Source of the DNA: Salvelinus alpinus
Taxonomy: Eukaryota > Chordata > Actinopteri > Salmoniformes > Salmonidae
NCBI RefSeq assembly: GCF_045679555.1
Contig: NC_092094.1
Coordinates: 16,983,112-17,047,111 of the forward strand
Length of the DNA stretch: 64,000 bases
Direction: 5' to 3'
Below are positions 1 to 11,183 of the stretch, piece by piece. Under the pieces are notes generated by a model, which saw only the letters and a list, made by a program, of their open reading frames with translations, had not been told where the DNA came from and made no database searches. Numbering within the stretch: the first letter of the stretch is position 1; each line of letters starts with the position of its first letter. The position numbers and the translations under genes were made by a program.

Positions 1-521
1 GGTATTTCAGATGTCATTCTCTCTTTTCAAGTTGACTCTACCACAGTTTGTTTACAGAAGGATCAGGTCCACCTGCTTCAATGTTGCGACATGGGGCAGA
101 TTTTTAATCGGATTACAGATTGTACGTCTTTAGGAAAGGTAACTGACACACATAAGCTTTTGTCTGGAACACTGAGAACAATGTGTCTGAGTGAGAGATG
201 CAGTACATCCACAGGTTAACTATCATGGAGATTGCCAATGTTTTCTATGAGAGGGAGATTAAAACAAAAACAGGCCATTAAAGGTTACTAAAAGTGTTAT
301 GGAAGCCCTGGGGCTTGACTTGTGAGAATGCTGCCTTTAATAACTTGGCATGGTCTGGTTGTGACAGACATGACATTCAGGCTCTCATTATGAGCAGCCC
401 ATTAGCTGTGCCAATCAGCATTTCAGAGGGAGCGCAGAGCCGCAGCACTAAAGGGAGGAGCAGCACATTCTTCAAGATCTTTACCAGGTGAGCCCCAGAC
501 AAGGCCGATGTGAGTCTCAAC
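1..521. other. No gene recognised
   Basis: Single-copy-looking AT-rich sequence. The open frame at 294-491 has no domain and no supporting splice context. Confidence 0.5.
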
Positions 522-2320
522 TAGGGCTGTTTGAGGCGACCGTATTATCGCAACACCGGCGGTCACGAGTCATGAAGGCAGTCAAATTCCACGTGACCGT
601 TTAGTCACGGTAATTAGGCTTCTCCAAGCTCTGATGCTGCTGATGGTCACTAACTGCCTGCTACTCAGCACTCTATTGTCCCTCTAATCACTCTGACATC
701 AATGCAAATGTATTTAAAAATCTAATCAAACACTTCTTGAGAGCTCATTTTGCGCAACATTTCAATAGACTATACCATTGTGCCAGAAAACAAGAGTGGG
801 TGGCCTCTACTAAAAAGAGGAGGATCGGCTTTCTATAGGCTAGGCCTACTATATTTATTTCTCAACTTTCCTAATATTAAGCACATTTGCTTATATTTAC
901 AACAGGAGTATAGCCTACCTGGCTGGAATGAAAACAAACCATGAGGAAAAGTGTCCTCCATTCGCTATTTAAGTGCATAGATGACATGTATTTTTTCCCG
1001 CTGCCCCTGTTTCGATACAGGTGCATGATAATGGTCCATTCTAAATCAAAACAAATTTCACACATGTATTATTTAGTATACGTAAAGATAAGATTAAATC
1101 AGGAATAGTCTGATGGGTGACAATATTAGCCTATCACTTGTGAATTATATATTATCATGATGCCCAGCATTAGAAACAATGCCTTTTTTTTGCAACTTTT
1201 TTGAATCATAGTCGTACACCTCCGTCATTGTAAGTAAGAATTTGTTCTTAACTGACATGTCTAGTTAAATAAAGGTTAAATAAAAATCTCCTTAAAATGA
1301 AGCACATTAATCCGCTTTATAAGGTGTGTAGAGCCTACCTGGCATACATAAGCAGTGCATGAGTTTCAAGTTTGGGGAAGATCATTTTCACCATAAAAAT
1401 TCACCTTATAATAAAAGCATTACATACATGATTGTATTCGCGGTCACTTTTGATAATGTTGTTTTCTGCTAATGGAACATTCGTGGGGATAGTAGATTGA
1501 CATAGGCTGGTGCTTTTGCTGTTCGTTAGGCCTACTCATCTTCTTGGCTGAAGAAAAGTAAATGTGGACACTTCTTTCAGTATCTTCAATATGCACCACG
1601 TCATTGGGTAAGGACGTGCGCAGTTGCGTCTCCGATGTGTCTGTCTTCCCTTGTAACCTATGAGAAAGACCTGATCAACTGATGGAATGTGTACAGCCTG
1701 CACCAAAAAACAAAGCAGAACGCCTTTCAAGTGACTTTTTTCAAATCATCATTAGAGTCGCATCATACAGCCTTACAATGTATTAAACATCTAAACATAT
1801 AGCCCAACGTTTGTAGAACAACTAAAGTTACATTAATAACTGTAAATTAAGCATGTATAGGAATACCTATTTCTTAGTTAACTGCTCAACACAGAATAGC
1901 CGCATGTGCGCACTCCCTAAAATCGTTTGGAGAAAATATATTTTCTATTTTATTCAGCTTTGTTCAATTGTATTCTTCATACTATAAAATAAAGCCACGT
2001 AATTCTAAGCAAATATTGTCTGCTAAATGAACTAGTGTAGCCCACAGCCAATTGGCATAGCCAGATCAGGACCTAACATAAAGACAACTCAGAGTATACT
2101 ATTCTGTTCCTCTGAGATAGACCTGTCTAAAATAAATAATGGGTTTATTGTGAAGGTGTAGGCTATATTATATGGATTTATTAGACTTTTTAAAATGTAG
2201 ATGTTCCAATTTGTGGAAGCCAGGAGATGCTAAATGTGTTTATGTTAATTAACAGTCAATTACTGTGAAACCGACTTGACAATCACCGGCTGACGAAATT
2301 TCGTGACCACCAAAGCCCTA
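522..2320. mobile_element. Non-autonomous hAT-type element
   Basis: The left end is TAGGGCTGTTTGAGGCGACC and the right end is the inverted CAAAGCCCTA. The flanking 8-mers are GTCTCAAC (514-521) and GTCTCAGC (2321-2328), a 7/8 TSD typical of hAT. The interior has no transposase. A salmonid SINE tail (TTCTTAACTGACATG, TAGTTAAATAAAGGTTAAAT) is embedded at about 1229-1286. The terminal stretch matches a repeat I recognise from fish genomes. Confidence 0.7.
1229..1290 (+). repeat. tRNA-derived SINE tail
   Basis: It reads AAGTAAGAATTTGTTCTTAA then CTAGTTAAATAAAGG, the conserved 3' part of a common salmonid SINE. The tRNA-like head is missing. Confidence 0.6.
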
Positions 2321-2349
2321 GTCTCAGCCTCACCTCAAACCCACTGTCT

Positions 2350-2425
2350 CTAACATGCCCACACACACGTACAAATACACACACAGATACACACACACAG
2401 ATACAAACACAGATACACACACAGC
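2350..2425. repeat. CA-rich microsatellite
   Basis: Imperfect (AC)n with ACAGAT interruptions. Confidence 0.8.
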
Positions 2426-2429
2426 CTAA

Positions 2430-4060
2430 ATATCTAACTAAATGCAGGTAAATGATGATGCCATTTCAACTATCAAAGTCTCAAATTTAAAAAAAAATCT
2501 ACATGTATCAGTCAATACTAATATATGTACCAGTCAATACTACTTTGATGGAATCAAAGCAACAATAAGTTTCAAGTGAAGAAGTTTCTTTGTAATTTAA
2601 GATATAAACAAATATACAACAAACAAAGCATCTCATTTGTTATTTTGTGATGAGAGAAAAGGTCATGAACCTCAGAGTGTAGGAAAAGAAGTGTGTGGAC
2701 CATATTGCAATTACACTACACATGAGTGTCTGTCTCACCTCACCTTATTTTACTGTACACGCCACTTGATAAAAAAAGAAGCAGGGAACATTCTGGAGAA
2801 CATTTGCTGCACGAGGCAGGAGCCAGCCATGCTTCATTTAGCAGCACCCTGGCTCATCCTGAAGTACAGAAAATGACAGAGCAATTAAGCATTGCCTGTG
2901 TGTGACGCGGGGAGTGTTACAGCGTTACCTGGCTCCCTGACTGCCGCCGTTCCAACGTCGAAATAAGTCAGCAATTAGAGCGATGTAAACACGTCGCTTT
3001 CGCCGACAAAACAGACGACGGCTGCCGCTCGCCAGTCACACCTCCCTGTGTCAATCACGGCTTGTCACAATAAATCAGCTACATGCCCAAACAGTGGAAA
3101 ACTCTCCCTGACAGCGCCACACCTCACACCTGTGGGAGCTGCTTCCCGTTACTGTGGACCCGCACTCAGCCCAGAGAAGATCCAACACACTTTTCATTTG
3201 GAGTGAATTGAAGTTAATGACAGCCTCAAGTTGGACTATTTTTATTAAATAAAACTATGATTTATTCATAATTTATATTCCATTCTCTTTTCTTTCTTAC
3301 TTATGAAGCCCTTTAATTTCACAGAGTCAACATGGAACATGAATCAAAGACAAGGATCAAAAGGTAGGGAATGTTAGATCATTTCCCCAGATACAGTACA
3401 AGAAATCAGAAGTTCATTTGACTTTTACAATATACCATAGGTCTAGCCTTGTCACCCCACAAAACGATGGGTTATTGTCTGTATTACACCTACTCTGAGT
3501 TTGCTAGGACCCTCTCCTCCTCCTAGTTCCTAACTAAGGTGTGCTAATTCTGGTCGTGCCCTCCACTCTTCCCGGCCTGGGCACACACACACCTAGCAGC
3601 TCGGATCTCTGTAGACAGGGCCCATCTGCCACCTGCTCCACTCCCTGTCTCTCTTTCCCAGTGACAACTGTCGAGGAGCGCGCAAGATTGATTATCAGTC
3701 AAGACACATCGTGCTGCACCAGATTTTGCTGGGTTAAGCTTGCTGATCCAGCAAAGAGCCGGTGCAAAGCCTCAGCGTGTCGTGCCAATGGCGCAGGCAT
3801 CATGGCGCTCTGAGAACAGCAGTGCGTGTCGCCATGAAACCCAGCCAAGGAAACACAGCTGCAGCACAGAAGTTCCGGGCTTCAACTTGGCGCTCGACAA
3901 AGGGTTCATAAATAAACTTAGCTGTGGATGGCACAGTTTTAGCATCTCCGGTGCCAGGATAAAATGGCACATGAACTTTTGAAACCCCTCTTTGTAAAAA
4001 AAAAACTAAAAAAAACTTGAGAAACATCTCAATAGGGGTTCTAATCAGGTGTTCTCTGTA
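2430..4060. other. No gene recognised
   Basis: Mixed unique sequence downstream of the DCDC1-like poly(A) site. Open frames at 3541-3982 overlap in several registers and carry no domain. The segment at 2900-3190 is more GC-rich than its surroundings and could be tested for conservation. Confidence 0.4.
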
Positions 4061-4088
4061 TCTGGATGCATAGTCTTTACTTAGATGT

Positions 4089-4094
4089 TTTATT
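4089..4094 (-). terminator. Probable poly(A) signal of the DCDC1-like gene
   Basis: AATAAA on the minus strand, about 300 nt past the TGA. This agrees with the exon at 4549-4391 being terminal. Confidence 0.5.
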
Positions 4095-4390
4095 TAATTA
4101 TTTAGAAATGACTTAAAATAGGACAATTTACACTAAACGTTTTGTTAATATATGCTCTTCCAAGAAATACAAATACCATTCAGATTAAAATACAACCTGA
4201 TGCTAACCCGACTGATGGCACAGTATTGTACTAAGTAGAATTTCCTGCCCAAAATCTTATCATCTCTTCAGCTCCCCCGTGTCTGAATAGTGATTAGTAG
4301 TGAATTAATAGTGATTAATAGTAATAATAGGGTTAATAGTGATTAACCCTATTAATTAAGAGCTGTGGGTTTAGCTTTGGGATCCATTCC

Positions 4391-4549
4391 TCAGATATCT
4401 CTCTGTGTGTCCAGGAAAGCATCCCCAATTGAGACGAACACCTCTAAATCCATGGCCAGGTCCTTAGGTAGAGAATCCTCTGTACCAACTGACAGGAAGA
4501 TCCTTCTGGCTGCAGAGTTTAGCTTCAGGTTAGATGTGACCTCCTGAAG
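4391..4549 (-). CDS. dcdc1: DCDC1-like terminal coding exon
   Basis: A strong acceptor (TTCCTTGTTGGTATTTCAG) lies just above 4549. The exon has 52 codons in phase 0, with the doublecortin core NSAARRIFLSVGTED and the VFVSIG motif, and TGA at 4393-4391. No donor GT lies near the end, so it reads as the last exon. This is the best single piece of evidence for the gene. Confidence 0.7.
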   Translation of the reverse strand, partial: LQEVTSNLKLNSAARRIFLSVGTEDSLPKDLAMDLEVFVSIGDAFLDTQRDI

Positions 4550-7500
4550 CTGAAATACCAACAAGGAACAATATCATTAGGATTAAAGGGGGCTTTGTAT
4601 AAATCAGGGGTGCCCGCAAGCGGGTCCAATCCAGCCCGAGGGTGGTTTGAATTAAAATAAAATAAAAATACTTTAAAATGACTAAAACCGAAATCTAAAC
4701 TCTGTTGAAATTATAATGGACCTACATTTAGACATTTTCTTGACTGTGTCCAGCACACTAAAAATCCCCAAAATTAAAGCTAGACAGTCAGAGAGCATCA
4801 AAAAAATCTAAAAACGATGGATAGAGGAAATATAACCAATGTGGCCCTCCGTACCTCGTTGAAGACCGAATGCGGCCACGGGGAAAAATGAGTTGGACAC
4901 CCCTGGTATAAATACAAAATGTCAAGAAAACATTTGTGAAAAAGGTAGAGAGGAACTGTAACGATTTTCTTCTTCTTCTGACGAGGAGTATGAAGGATCG
5001 GACCAAAATGCAGCGTGGTACGTGTCCATGTTAAATTTATTAAACTGAAGACAAAAATAACAAAGGAGAAAACACGAAAAAAACGAAACAGTCCTATCAG
5101 GTCACAAAACAGGAAACAACTACCCACAAACACAGGTGGGAACAGGCTACCTAAGTATGGTTCTCAATCAGAGACAACGATTGACAGCTGCCTCTGATTG
5201 GGAACCATACCAGGCCAAACACAGAAATACAAAACATAGAACAAAACATAGAATGCCCACCCCAACTTACGCCCTGACCAAACCAAAATAGAGACATAGA
5301 AAAGGAACTAAGGTCAGAACGTGACAGGAACTTCACCGTGGTTATGTTAGAAGCTGTGACTTTAGCAGAGGTTTCTCTTGTCCCGTTCTTGTAGGCAATC
5401 ACTCTGATCGTATGTGGCTGGCGCATAAAGACGTGAGGCTTCCCGGCATATCAGATTCTTAATAAAGACATATAAAATAATATAGAGAAATAAAAAATAT
5501 TCATACACACACCATGCCTATAAGTCATGTCAAAATGTGCAGTTATTCTAAAAAGTATTTGAGTACATTAAGTTAATATTTAAAAGGATTTGTTCTTTAG
5601 TTTTGTAAAAGCTCATAGAATTGTTGGAATTCATCTCCTCCTACAAATGGAATGGCATCAAACACCAGGAAACCATGGAAACCATGTATTTGATACCATT
5701 CCACCTTATTCCACTCCAGCCATTACCACGAGCCTGTCCTCCCCAATTAAGGTGCCACCAACCTCCTGTGTTGTAGATTAGGTGGAAACATACTATACTT
5801 CTAGATACCGAAGTCCAGAGACAGGGGCACCCTGGGGTGGGGGTCTTGAACTTGACCACTCCTTTACTCTCTTTAAGGTCAAAGGTTGTCGGAGCATGGT
5901 GCTTTCTCCCACTCGTCCTCCAAGAGCTCCTGTTGCCAGCATATGGCAAGGAGGATTGTCTGTAGTCAGAAGAACACAGCAAGACAATAAAAGATTACAC
6001 TTATCTCATACTGTACTTTACAAAAGCTATGATAAATCATTTCAAATTAAAAATGATTATTTTTAAATGTGTGTGATTAAGTATGGTGAAAAGAAACACT
6101 TATAGTAACATACAAGTAATGTGATTTTGCAATAGTAGATCACACCAGTCCTTCATATCTCTGAAAACATTTCCTTTGATGCAGCATCAAGACAGTGGGG
6201 ATAGCTACTGTAGCCCCCACTCTAGTCAGTTTGCCTGCTCTGAGGAACAATTACCCCATGAGGCCAGAGATCCTATTGAAAAACAGAACAACAACTCCAG
6301 GATGTGACCACTTACTCCAGGATAGGTATGTGGTTTGGGCCTGCGAGGCAGCACTCTGGTGGTGAGTTCACCCCATGGATAATGACAGTTGGCAGGGATG
6401 GCGCCATTCCCCCTGGCTCCCAGCCAAACGACTGTCGGTCAAATTCCCCTCCTCTGCCTCTCCCTTCATTCTGCCGAGGGGACTATTGTGAGAAATTTGC
6501 ATTGGCTGGTAATTCTGTGTGGACACAGTGTGTCACGCTGTGACATAACTCTTTAATCCGTCATTACTCACGTGTTCCTTTCTCTCCATGCTCTGCTGAG
6601 CTACCTCTGTGCCGTCGCAGGTGTTACATGGATCTTTGCAACCTTTTTCTCCCTGGTCCTCTTTCACTCGCTGACAAGTAGGGGGTAAGCCATCTTGTGT
6701 TACATTTCACTATAAAGGGAAAATCAAAGGGCCCCCCCATCCTGACGGAGACATCAGCCGAATAGCCTGGCAGCCAGCCAAGACCTCCACATTCTTCCCT
6801 CTCGTGCATGCCAGGGCATAGAGACTGGTTTCTCCTTTCTCTCTCTGGATCTTCTCTCCCTCCCTCCCTCTTTCTTTCTTTCTTTCTTTCTCTCCACTCC
6901 CCCCAGTGTCTGTAGAGTCCCTCCGCTCCGCTCAGTCTGGGTTCGGGGGCACGAATGTTGGTGAGAAACAATGGGAAAACTGGGGGACAAAGCTGCCCAC
7001 TCTACTTGAATTACAAGTGGTTGGTGCTCCTTGTGAATAATAGGTTATTCAATGGTCTATTCAAGGGGCATCATGGATCCTCACCTTAGGTGCAGGCTCT
7101 GCCATGCTGGGCTGAGACACACAGGCTGATAAACATCCACAAACAACCTTGAGTAGCAATCTCATCGTCATTACTGTACAAACAGCCTGGGTCTCTCTGG
7201 ACATGTTGACCTGGTTATGTTGTGCTAAATACAAAAAATGCCTCAGCATTACAATGCATTTGGGGAGATTTGCCCATTTTGCTGATGAAAGACTAGCAAA
7301 CATCACAGGAGTACACTCGGTCAACCCAGTTCAGAGCACCAAAAAGTATACTGGAACTAACGTTACAGCATTAGGACAAACCCTACTGAAACTTGAGATG
7401 AAGTGCACAGGAATGTTAGGTAATTCCTAGGGGAATTAGGAGTGGTACCTCCGTTCTAAATAGAGTTTACAAGCCATTCAATCTCTAACATTACAAAAGT

Positions 7501-7657
7501 CTGCACTCGAAACTCGTCTACACGTGTGAGGGTGTGAAAATGCTGATCTTGTATGACATCAGAGCAGGTTACCTGGGCAGATAGAGGGGAGAGGAGGATG
7601 TTGACGGGCTTGTAGCTGTACTGAAGTGCTGGCTGTACTCCTTCACTAGCTCTTCCT
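4391..7657 (-). CDS. dcdc1: 3' part of a doublecortin-domain gene, probably DCDC1 (four exons, 5' end not found)
   Basis: Reading leftwards on the minus strand, exons 7657-7573, 5959-5809, about 5438-5337 and 4549-4391 join with matching phases (2, 0, 0) and usable GT-AG sites. The last two give QPHTIRVIAYKNGTRETS then LQEVTSNLKLNSAARRIF and LSVGTEDSLPKDLAMDLEV, ending FVSIGDAFLDTQRDI and TGA. That is the form of a doublecortin ubiquitin-like fold: a backbone R-V-x-A-Y-K-N-G, then ARRIFLxxGTE, then V-x-V-S-x-G. Family members bind microtubules. Human DCDC1 lies beside DNAJC24 in the same divergent arrangement, which supports the name. The first two exons are Ser/Pro-rich and have no recognised domain. 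No exons upstream of 7657 were identified, and a LINE sits at the first exon's acceptor, so this copy may be damaged. Whether it is functional is unknown. Confidence 0.6.
4605..4905. mobile_element. hAT MITE with perfect 8-bp TSD
   Basis: The ends are CAGGGGTGCCCGCAAG and GAGTTGGACACCCCTG, which are inverted. The flanks are GTATAAAT on both sides (4597-4604, 4906-4913). At 301 bp it has no coding capacity. It lies in the last intron of the DCDC1-like gene. Confidence 0.85.
4957..5326 (-). mobile_element. Solo LTR with perfect 5-bp TSD
   Basis: On the minus strand it runs TGTCACG...GTTACA, with GGAAC on both sides (4952-4956, 5327-5331). It is the same family as the LTRs at 20069-22120 and 22988-23340: they share CAATCAGAGACAAC and CAGCTGCCTCTGATTGGGAA, an internal inverted pair. 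No internal region is present. In gene-sense orientation it carries AATAAA at 5042-5037. Confidence 0.85.
5337..5438 (-). CDS. dcdc1: DCDC1-like penultimate coding exon
   Basis: It encodes RQPHTIRVIAYKNGTRETS and AKVTASNITT in phase 0 and ends at the donor ACG, then GTGAAGT. The frame has a TGA just upstream, so the acceptor must be the AG at 5439-5440 or one at 5418-5419. The 5' edge is therefore uncertain by 21 nt and both choices keep phase. Confidence 0.62.
5634..5777. repeat. Dispersed fish repeat fragment
   Basis: The segment from TGGAATGGCATCAAACACC to CCCAATTAAGGTGCCACC is one I recognise as a widely dispersed salmonid repeat. It contains the inverted pair AACCATGGAAACCATG and lies just past the donor of the 5959-5809 exon. 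Confidence 0.5.
5809..5959 (-). CDS. dcdc1: DCDC1-like coding exon, Ser/Thr/Pro-rich
   Basis: The acceptor is TTCTTCTGACTACAG and the donor is TTCG, then GTATCT. One frame is open for all 50 codons (from QSSLPYAGNRSS through FDLKESKGVVKFKTP to CLWTS) and its phase fits both neighbouring exons. The other two frames do not join in phase. No domain is recognised. Confidence 0.45.
6000..7570. other. Intron of the DCDC1-like gene; no further exon supported
   Basis: Contains a CT-rich (TTTC)n tract near 6840-6895 and otherwise unique sequence. A 41-nt splice-flanked segment at 7085-7125 was examined and rejected (see the rejected list). Confidence 0.4.
7573..7657 (-). CDS. dcdc1: DCDC1-like coding exon with a LINE at its acceptor
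   Basis: It encodes EELVKEYSQHF then STATSPSTSSSPLYLP and ends in phase 2 at CCCAG, then GTAACC. That phase fits the one-base start of the 5959-5809 exon. The acceptor shown here (CATTAG) has no pyrimidine tract, because LINE sequence starts only about 15 bp upstream. The original acceptor may be on the far side of that LINE. Confidence 0.42.
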
Positions 7658-7671
7658 CTAATGTGTATTGA

Positions 7672-7953
7672 TGCATAGTCACTTCACCCCTACCTACATG
7701 TACAAATTACCTGGACTAACCTGTACCCCCCCCACATTGACTCAGTACCGGTACCCCCGTTTATAACCTCGTTATTGTTATTTATTGTGTTAGATTTTAT
7801 TATTTTTTTACTTTAGTTTATTTGGTAAATATTTTCTTAACTCTTTCTTGAACTGCACTGTTCGTGAAAGGCTTGTAAGTAAGCATTTCACGGTAAGGTC
7901 TACAGATGTTGTATTCGGCGCATGTGACAATTAAAGTTTGATTTGATTTGATC
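7672..7953 (+). mobile_element. 5'-truncated Rex1-type LINE, 3' UTR only
   Basis: It matches the tails of the LINEs at 15.1 and 17.6 kb: CACTTCACCCCTACCTACAT, CAGTACCGGTACCCC, then ATTCGGCGCATGTGACAATT. It ends in the tail repeat GATTTGATTTGAT. It is inserted antisense to the DCDC1-like gene, against the exon at 7657-7573. Confidence 0.75.
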
Positions 7954-9011
7954 TAGGAGAGAAGGATGGCATGCTGCTGCTCCTACAGCACCCTGACTTT
8001 GACCGCTGGTTGCCAAGGCCACTGCCGCTACCGCTGGCCTCCCTTCTCCCCTCAGCCATCACTGGCAGGAGATCATCATATCCTCATTATTGCCTAAATC
8101 ACTAGTATCACATTCTGTTAGCAGATGTCCTTTGACAAAGCCAGGGTTAGGGTTAGGCACGCAACCTGTAGACCTACCGTCTGAAAAAAAGTTAAGATAT
8201 TATAACACAATCAATGTAATACAATTGTAGCAACATATCTACAGTACAGGCCTTGGCTATATCAACCATATGTCATGTGTTAGTGAACCATAAAACCACG
8301 TTTCCACAGTGGATATGCCGATAGGTAAAAGTGACGCAGCATTACATCATACTTCCAGTGTCAGTCCTCTATAATCTTTTGAATGGGCTTGGCAGTGATA
8401 TAATCAAATCTGTGAAAACGTGGTCTACTCATCACACCAATAGGGTTATCCCACCAATTTTAACGGCACTCAAATAATGTAGCGAGGATCGCGACACTGA
8501 CCCCTAACAGTAAGGCACTATCCATTCTTCAACTACTCAGCCCCCTCACACGTCCAGGCCATGCATTCCAATGGCCTCACGGCCGCCATCCTACTTCTGA
8601 CACCAATGTAGCGAACGGTGGGGCAGGGAAGCGATCCCGCGTCATTAGCGTAAAAAGAAAACACCATGCGCGTATCGCCAATAGGTTAACCCACTTGGTC
8701 GGAATTGTAATGTACCTCATAGAGCAAGTATCGCTACAATTGTCACGGATTGCCCGGTACTGCTGCTCATTCGTTTCACCAACTCCGGAGGTCTACTTCA
8801 CCGGCTTTCTAGGCATCACTAAACTGGATTCATTACCACCAACCCCAGACTGTCTTGTCTCACACCTGGTTCCCATTCCCCCTGATTAGTATGTGTATAT
8901 ATGTGCCCTCTGTTCCCCATTGTCCTTGATGATTATTGTTCCATGTCCGTTGGTCTTGTGAGTACCTGTGTTCTGTTGTATTGGCTTGCGTGTTACTGTG
9001 TTTGTGTGCAA

Positions 9012-10709
9012 TTGTTATTACGGGTCTCGTCCCGTGTGTTGTTATTACGGGTCTCATCCCGTGTGTTGTTATTACGGGTCTCATCCCGTGTGTTGTTATT
9101 ACGGGTCTCATCCCGTGTGTTGTTATTACGGGTCTAATCCCGTGTGTTGTTATTACGGGTCTCATCCCGTGTGTTGTTATTACGGGTCTCGTCCCGTGTG
9201 TTGTTATTACGGGTCTCATCCCGTGTGTTGTTATTACGGGTCTCATCCCGTGTGTTGTTATTACGGGTCTCATCCCGTGTGTTGTTATTACGGGTCTAAT
9301 CCCGTGTGTTGTTATTACGGGTCTCATCCCGTGTGTTGTTATTACGGGTCTCATCCCGTGTGTTGTTATTACGGGTCTCATCCCGTGTGTTGTTATTACG
9401 GGTCTCATCCCGTGTGTTGTTATTACGGGTCTCATCCCGTGTGTTGTTATTACGGGTCTAATCCCGTGTGTTGTTATTACGGGTCTCATCCCGTGTGTTG
9501 TTATTACGGGTCTCATCCCGTGTGTTGTTATTACGGGTCTCATCCCGTGTGTTGTTATTACGGGTCTCATCCCGTGTGTTGTTATTACGGGTCTCATCCC
9601 GTGTGTTGTTATTACGGGTCTCGTCCCATGTGTTGTTATTACGGGTCTCGTCCCGTGTGTTGTTATTACGGGTCTCATCCCGTGTGTTGTTATTACGGGT
9701 CTCGTCCCATGTGTTGTTATTACGGGTCTCGTCCCATGTGTTGTTATTACGGGTCTCGTCCCATGTGTTGTTATTACGGGTCTCGTCCCGTGTGTTGTTA
9801 TTACGGGTCTCATCCCGTGTGTTGTTATTACGGGTCTCATCCCGTGTGTTGTTATTACGGGTCTCATCCCGTGTGTTGTTATTACGGGTCTCATCCCGTG
9901 TGTTGTTATTACGGGTCTCATCCCGTGTGTTGTTATTACGGGTCTCGTCCCGTGTGTTGTTATTACGGGTCTCATCCCGTGTGTTGTTATTACGGGTCTC
10001 GTCCCGTGTGTTGTTATTACGGGTCTCATCCCGTGTGTTGTTATTACGGGTCTCATCCCGTGTGTTGTTATTACGGGTCTCATCCCGTGTGTTGTTATTA
10101 CGGGTCTCGTCCCGTGTGTTGTTATTACGGGTCTCGTCCCGTGTGTTGTTATTACGGGTCTCATCCCGTGTGTTGTTATTACGGGTCTCATCCCGTGTGT
10201 TGTTATTACGGGTCTCGTCCCGTGTGTTGTTATTACGGGTCTCATCCCGTGTGTTGTTATTACGGGTCTCATCCCGTGTGTTGTTATTACGGGTCTCGTC
10301 CCGTGTGTTGTTATTACGGGTCTCGTCCCGTGTGTTGTTATTACGGGTCTCGTCCCGTGTGTTGTTATTACGGGTCTCATCCCGTGTGTTGTTATTACGG
10401 GTCTCGTCCCGTGTGTTGTTATTACGGGTCTCGTCCCGTGTGTTGTTATTACGGGTCTCGTCCCGTGTGTTGTTATTACGGGTCTCGTCCCGTGTGTTGT
10501 TATTACGGGTCTCGTCCCGTGTGTTGTTATTACGGGTCTCGTCCCGTGTGTTGTTATTACGGGTCTCGTCCCGTGTGTTGTTATTACGGGTCTCGTCCCG
10601 TGTGTTGTTATTACGGGTCTCGTCCCGTGTGTTGTTATTACGGGTCTCGTCCCGTGTGTTGTTATTACGGGTCTCGTCCCGTGTGTTGTTATTACGGGTC
10701 TCGTCCTGT
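9012..10709 (+). repeat. 27-bp minisatellite, 63 copies, inside the Gypsy 5' LTR
   Basis: The unit is TTGTTATTACGGGTCTC followed by RTCCCGTGTG. Unit starts run from 9012 to 10686 at exact 27-bp steps. Each unit holds a short inverted pair, ACGGG/CCCGT. Most variation is at the CpG (CGTCCC or CATCCC), with rarer TAATCCC and CCCATG forms. The last dozen units are nearly uniform CGTCCC. Because 27 is divisible by 3, long open frames appear on both strands; they are artefacts of periodicity. Confidence 0.97.
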
Positions 10710-10768
10710 AAATTTCTTAGAGGTTTACACCTGGCTCTTTGTTTTGGTTACAGCCCTTTTATGGAATA

Positions 10769-11046
10769 TATACATAGGCGTACAGAGGCCCATTATCATC
10801 AACCATCCCTCCTGTGTTCCAATGGCTTGGATTAGCTAACACAACGTGCCATTGGAACACAGGAGTGATGGTTGCTGATAATGTGCCTCTGTACGCAGTT
10901 TCCAGCAACAATAGTCATTTACAACATGAACAATGTCGACACTGTATTTCTGATCAATTTGATGTTATTTTAATGGACATAAAATGTGCTTTTCTTTCAA
11001 AAACAAGGACATTTCTAAGTGACCCCAAACTTTTTAATGGTAATGT
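10769..11046 (-). mobile_element. Tc1-type MITE remnant with foldback
   Basis: It ends in GACCCCAAACTTTTTAATGG, like the ends of a common fish Tc1 family, and contains two 49-nt inverted arms (10778-10826 and 10848-10896). It is present in the 5' LTR and absent from the matching point of the 3' LTR, so it inserted after integration. Confidence 0.6.
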
Positions 11047-11183
11047 ATTTTCGTGTTTGTTTTGGGCTTCGTCCCTGTCATGTTCATAACGTATTTTGGG
11101 TAGAGAAATTGTAAAAAATATTTTCGTGTTCCTGCACTTGTCTCCGATCATTATACAACGTGACAGAATAATCAACCCATCTA

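Noticed and set aside
6624-6990. 115-aa and 78-aa minus-strand ORFs
   Set aside because: Driven by a (TTTC)n/GA-rich tract, with no splice context that fits the DCDC1-like gene.
7085-7125. 41-nt candidate DCDC1 exon (TTTATCAG acceptor, AAG/GTGAGG donor)
   Set aside because: Inserted between the 7657-7573 and 5959-5809 exons it causes an in-frame stop, while the two join in phase without it.
9012-10709. CRISPR-like array
   Set aside because: Strictly tandem 27-bp units with no spacers, in a eukaryotic LTR.
8860-10839. ORFs of 455-623 aa on both strands (repeats such as ITGLVPCVV, YYGSRPVCC)
   Set aside because: The 27-bp unit is divisible by 3 and lacks stops in several frames, so long frames are automatic. 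They open on both strands and lie in an LTR.
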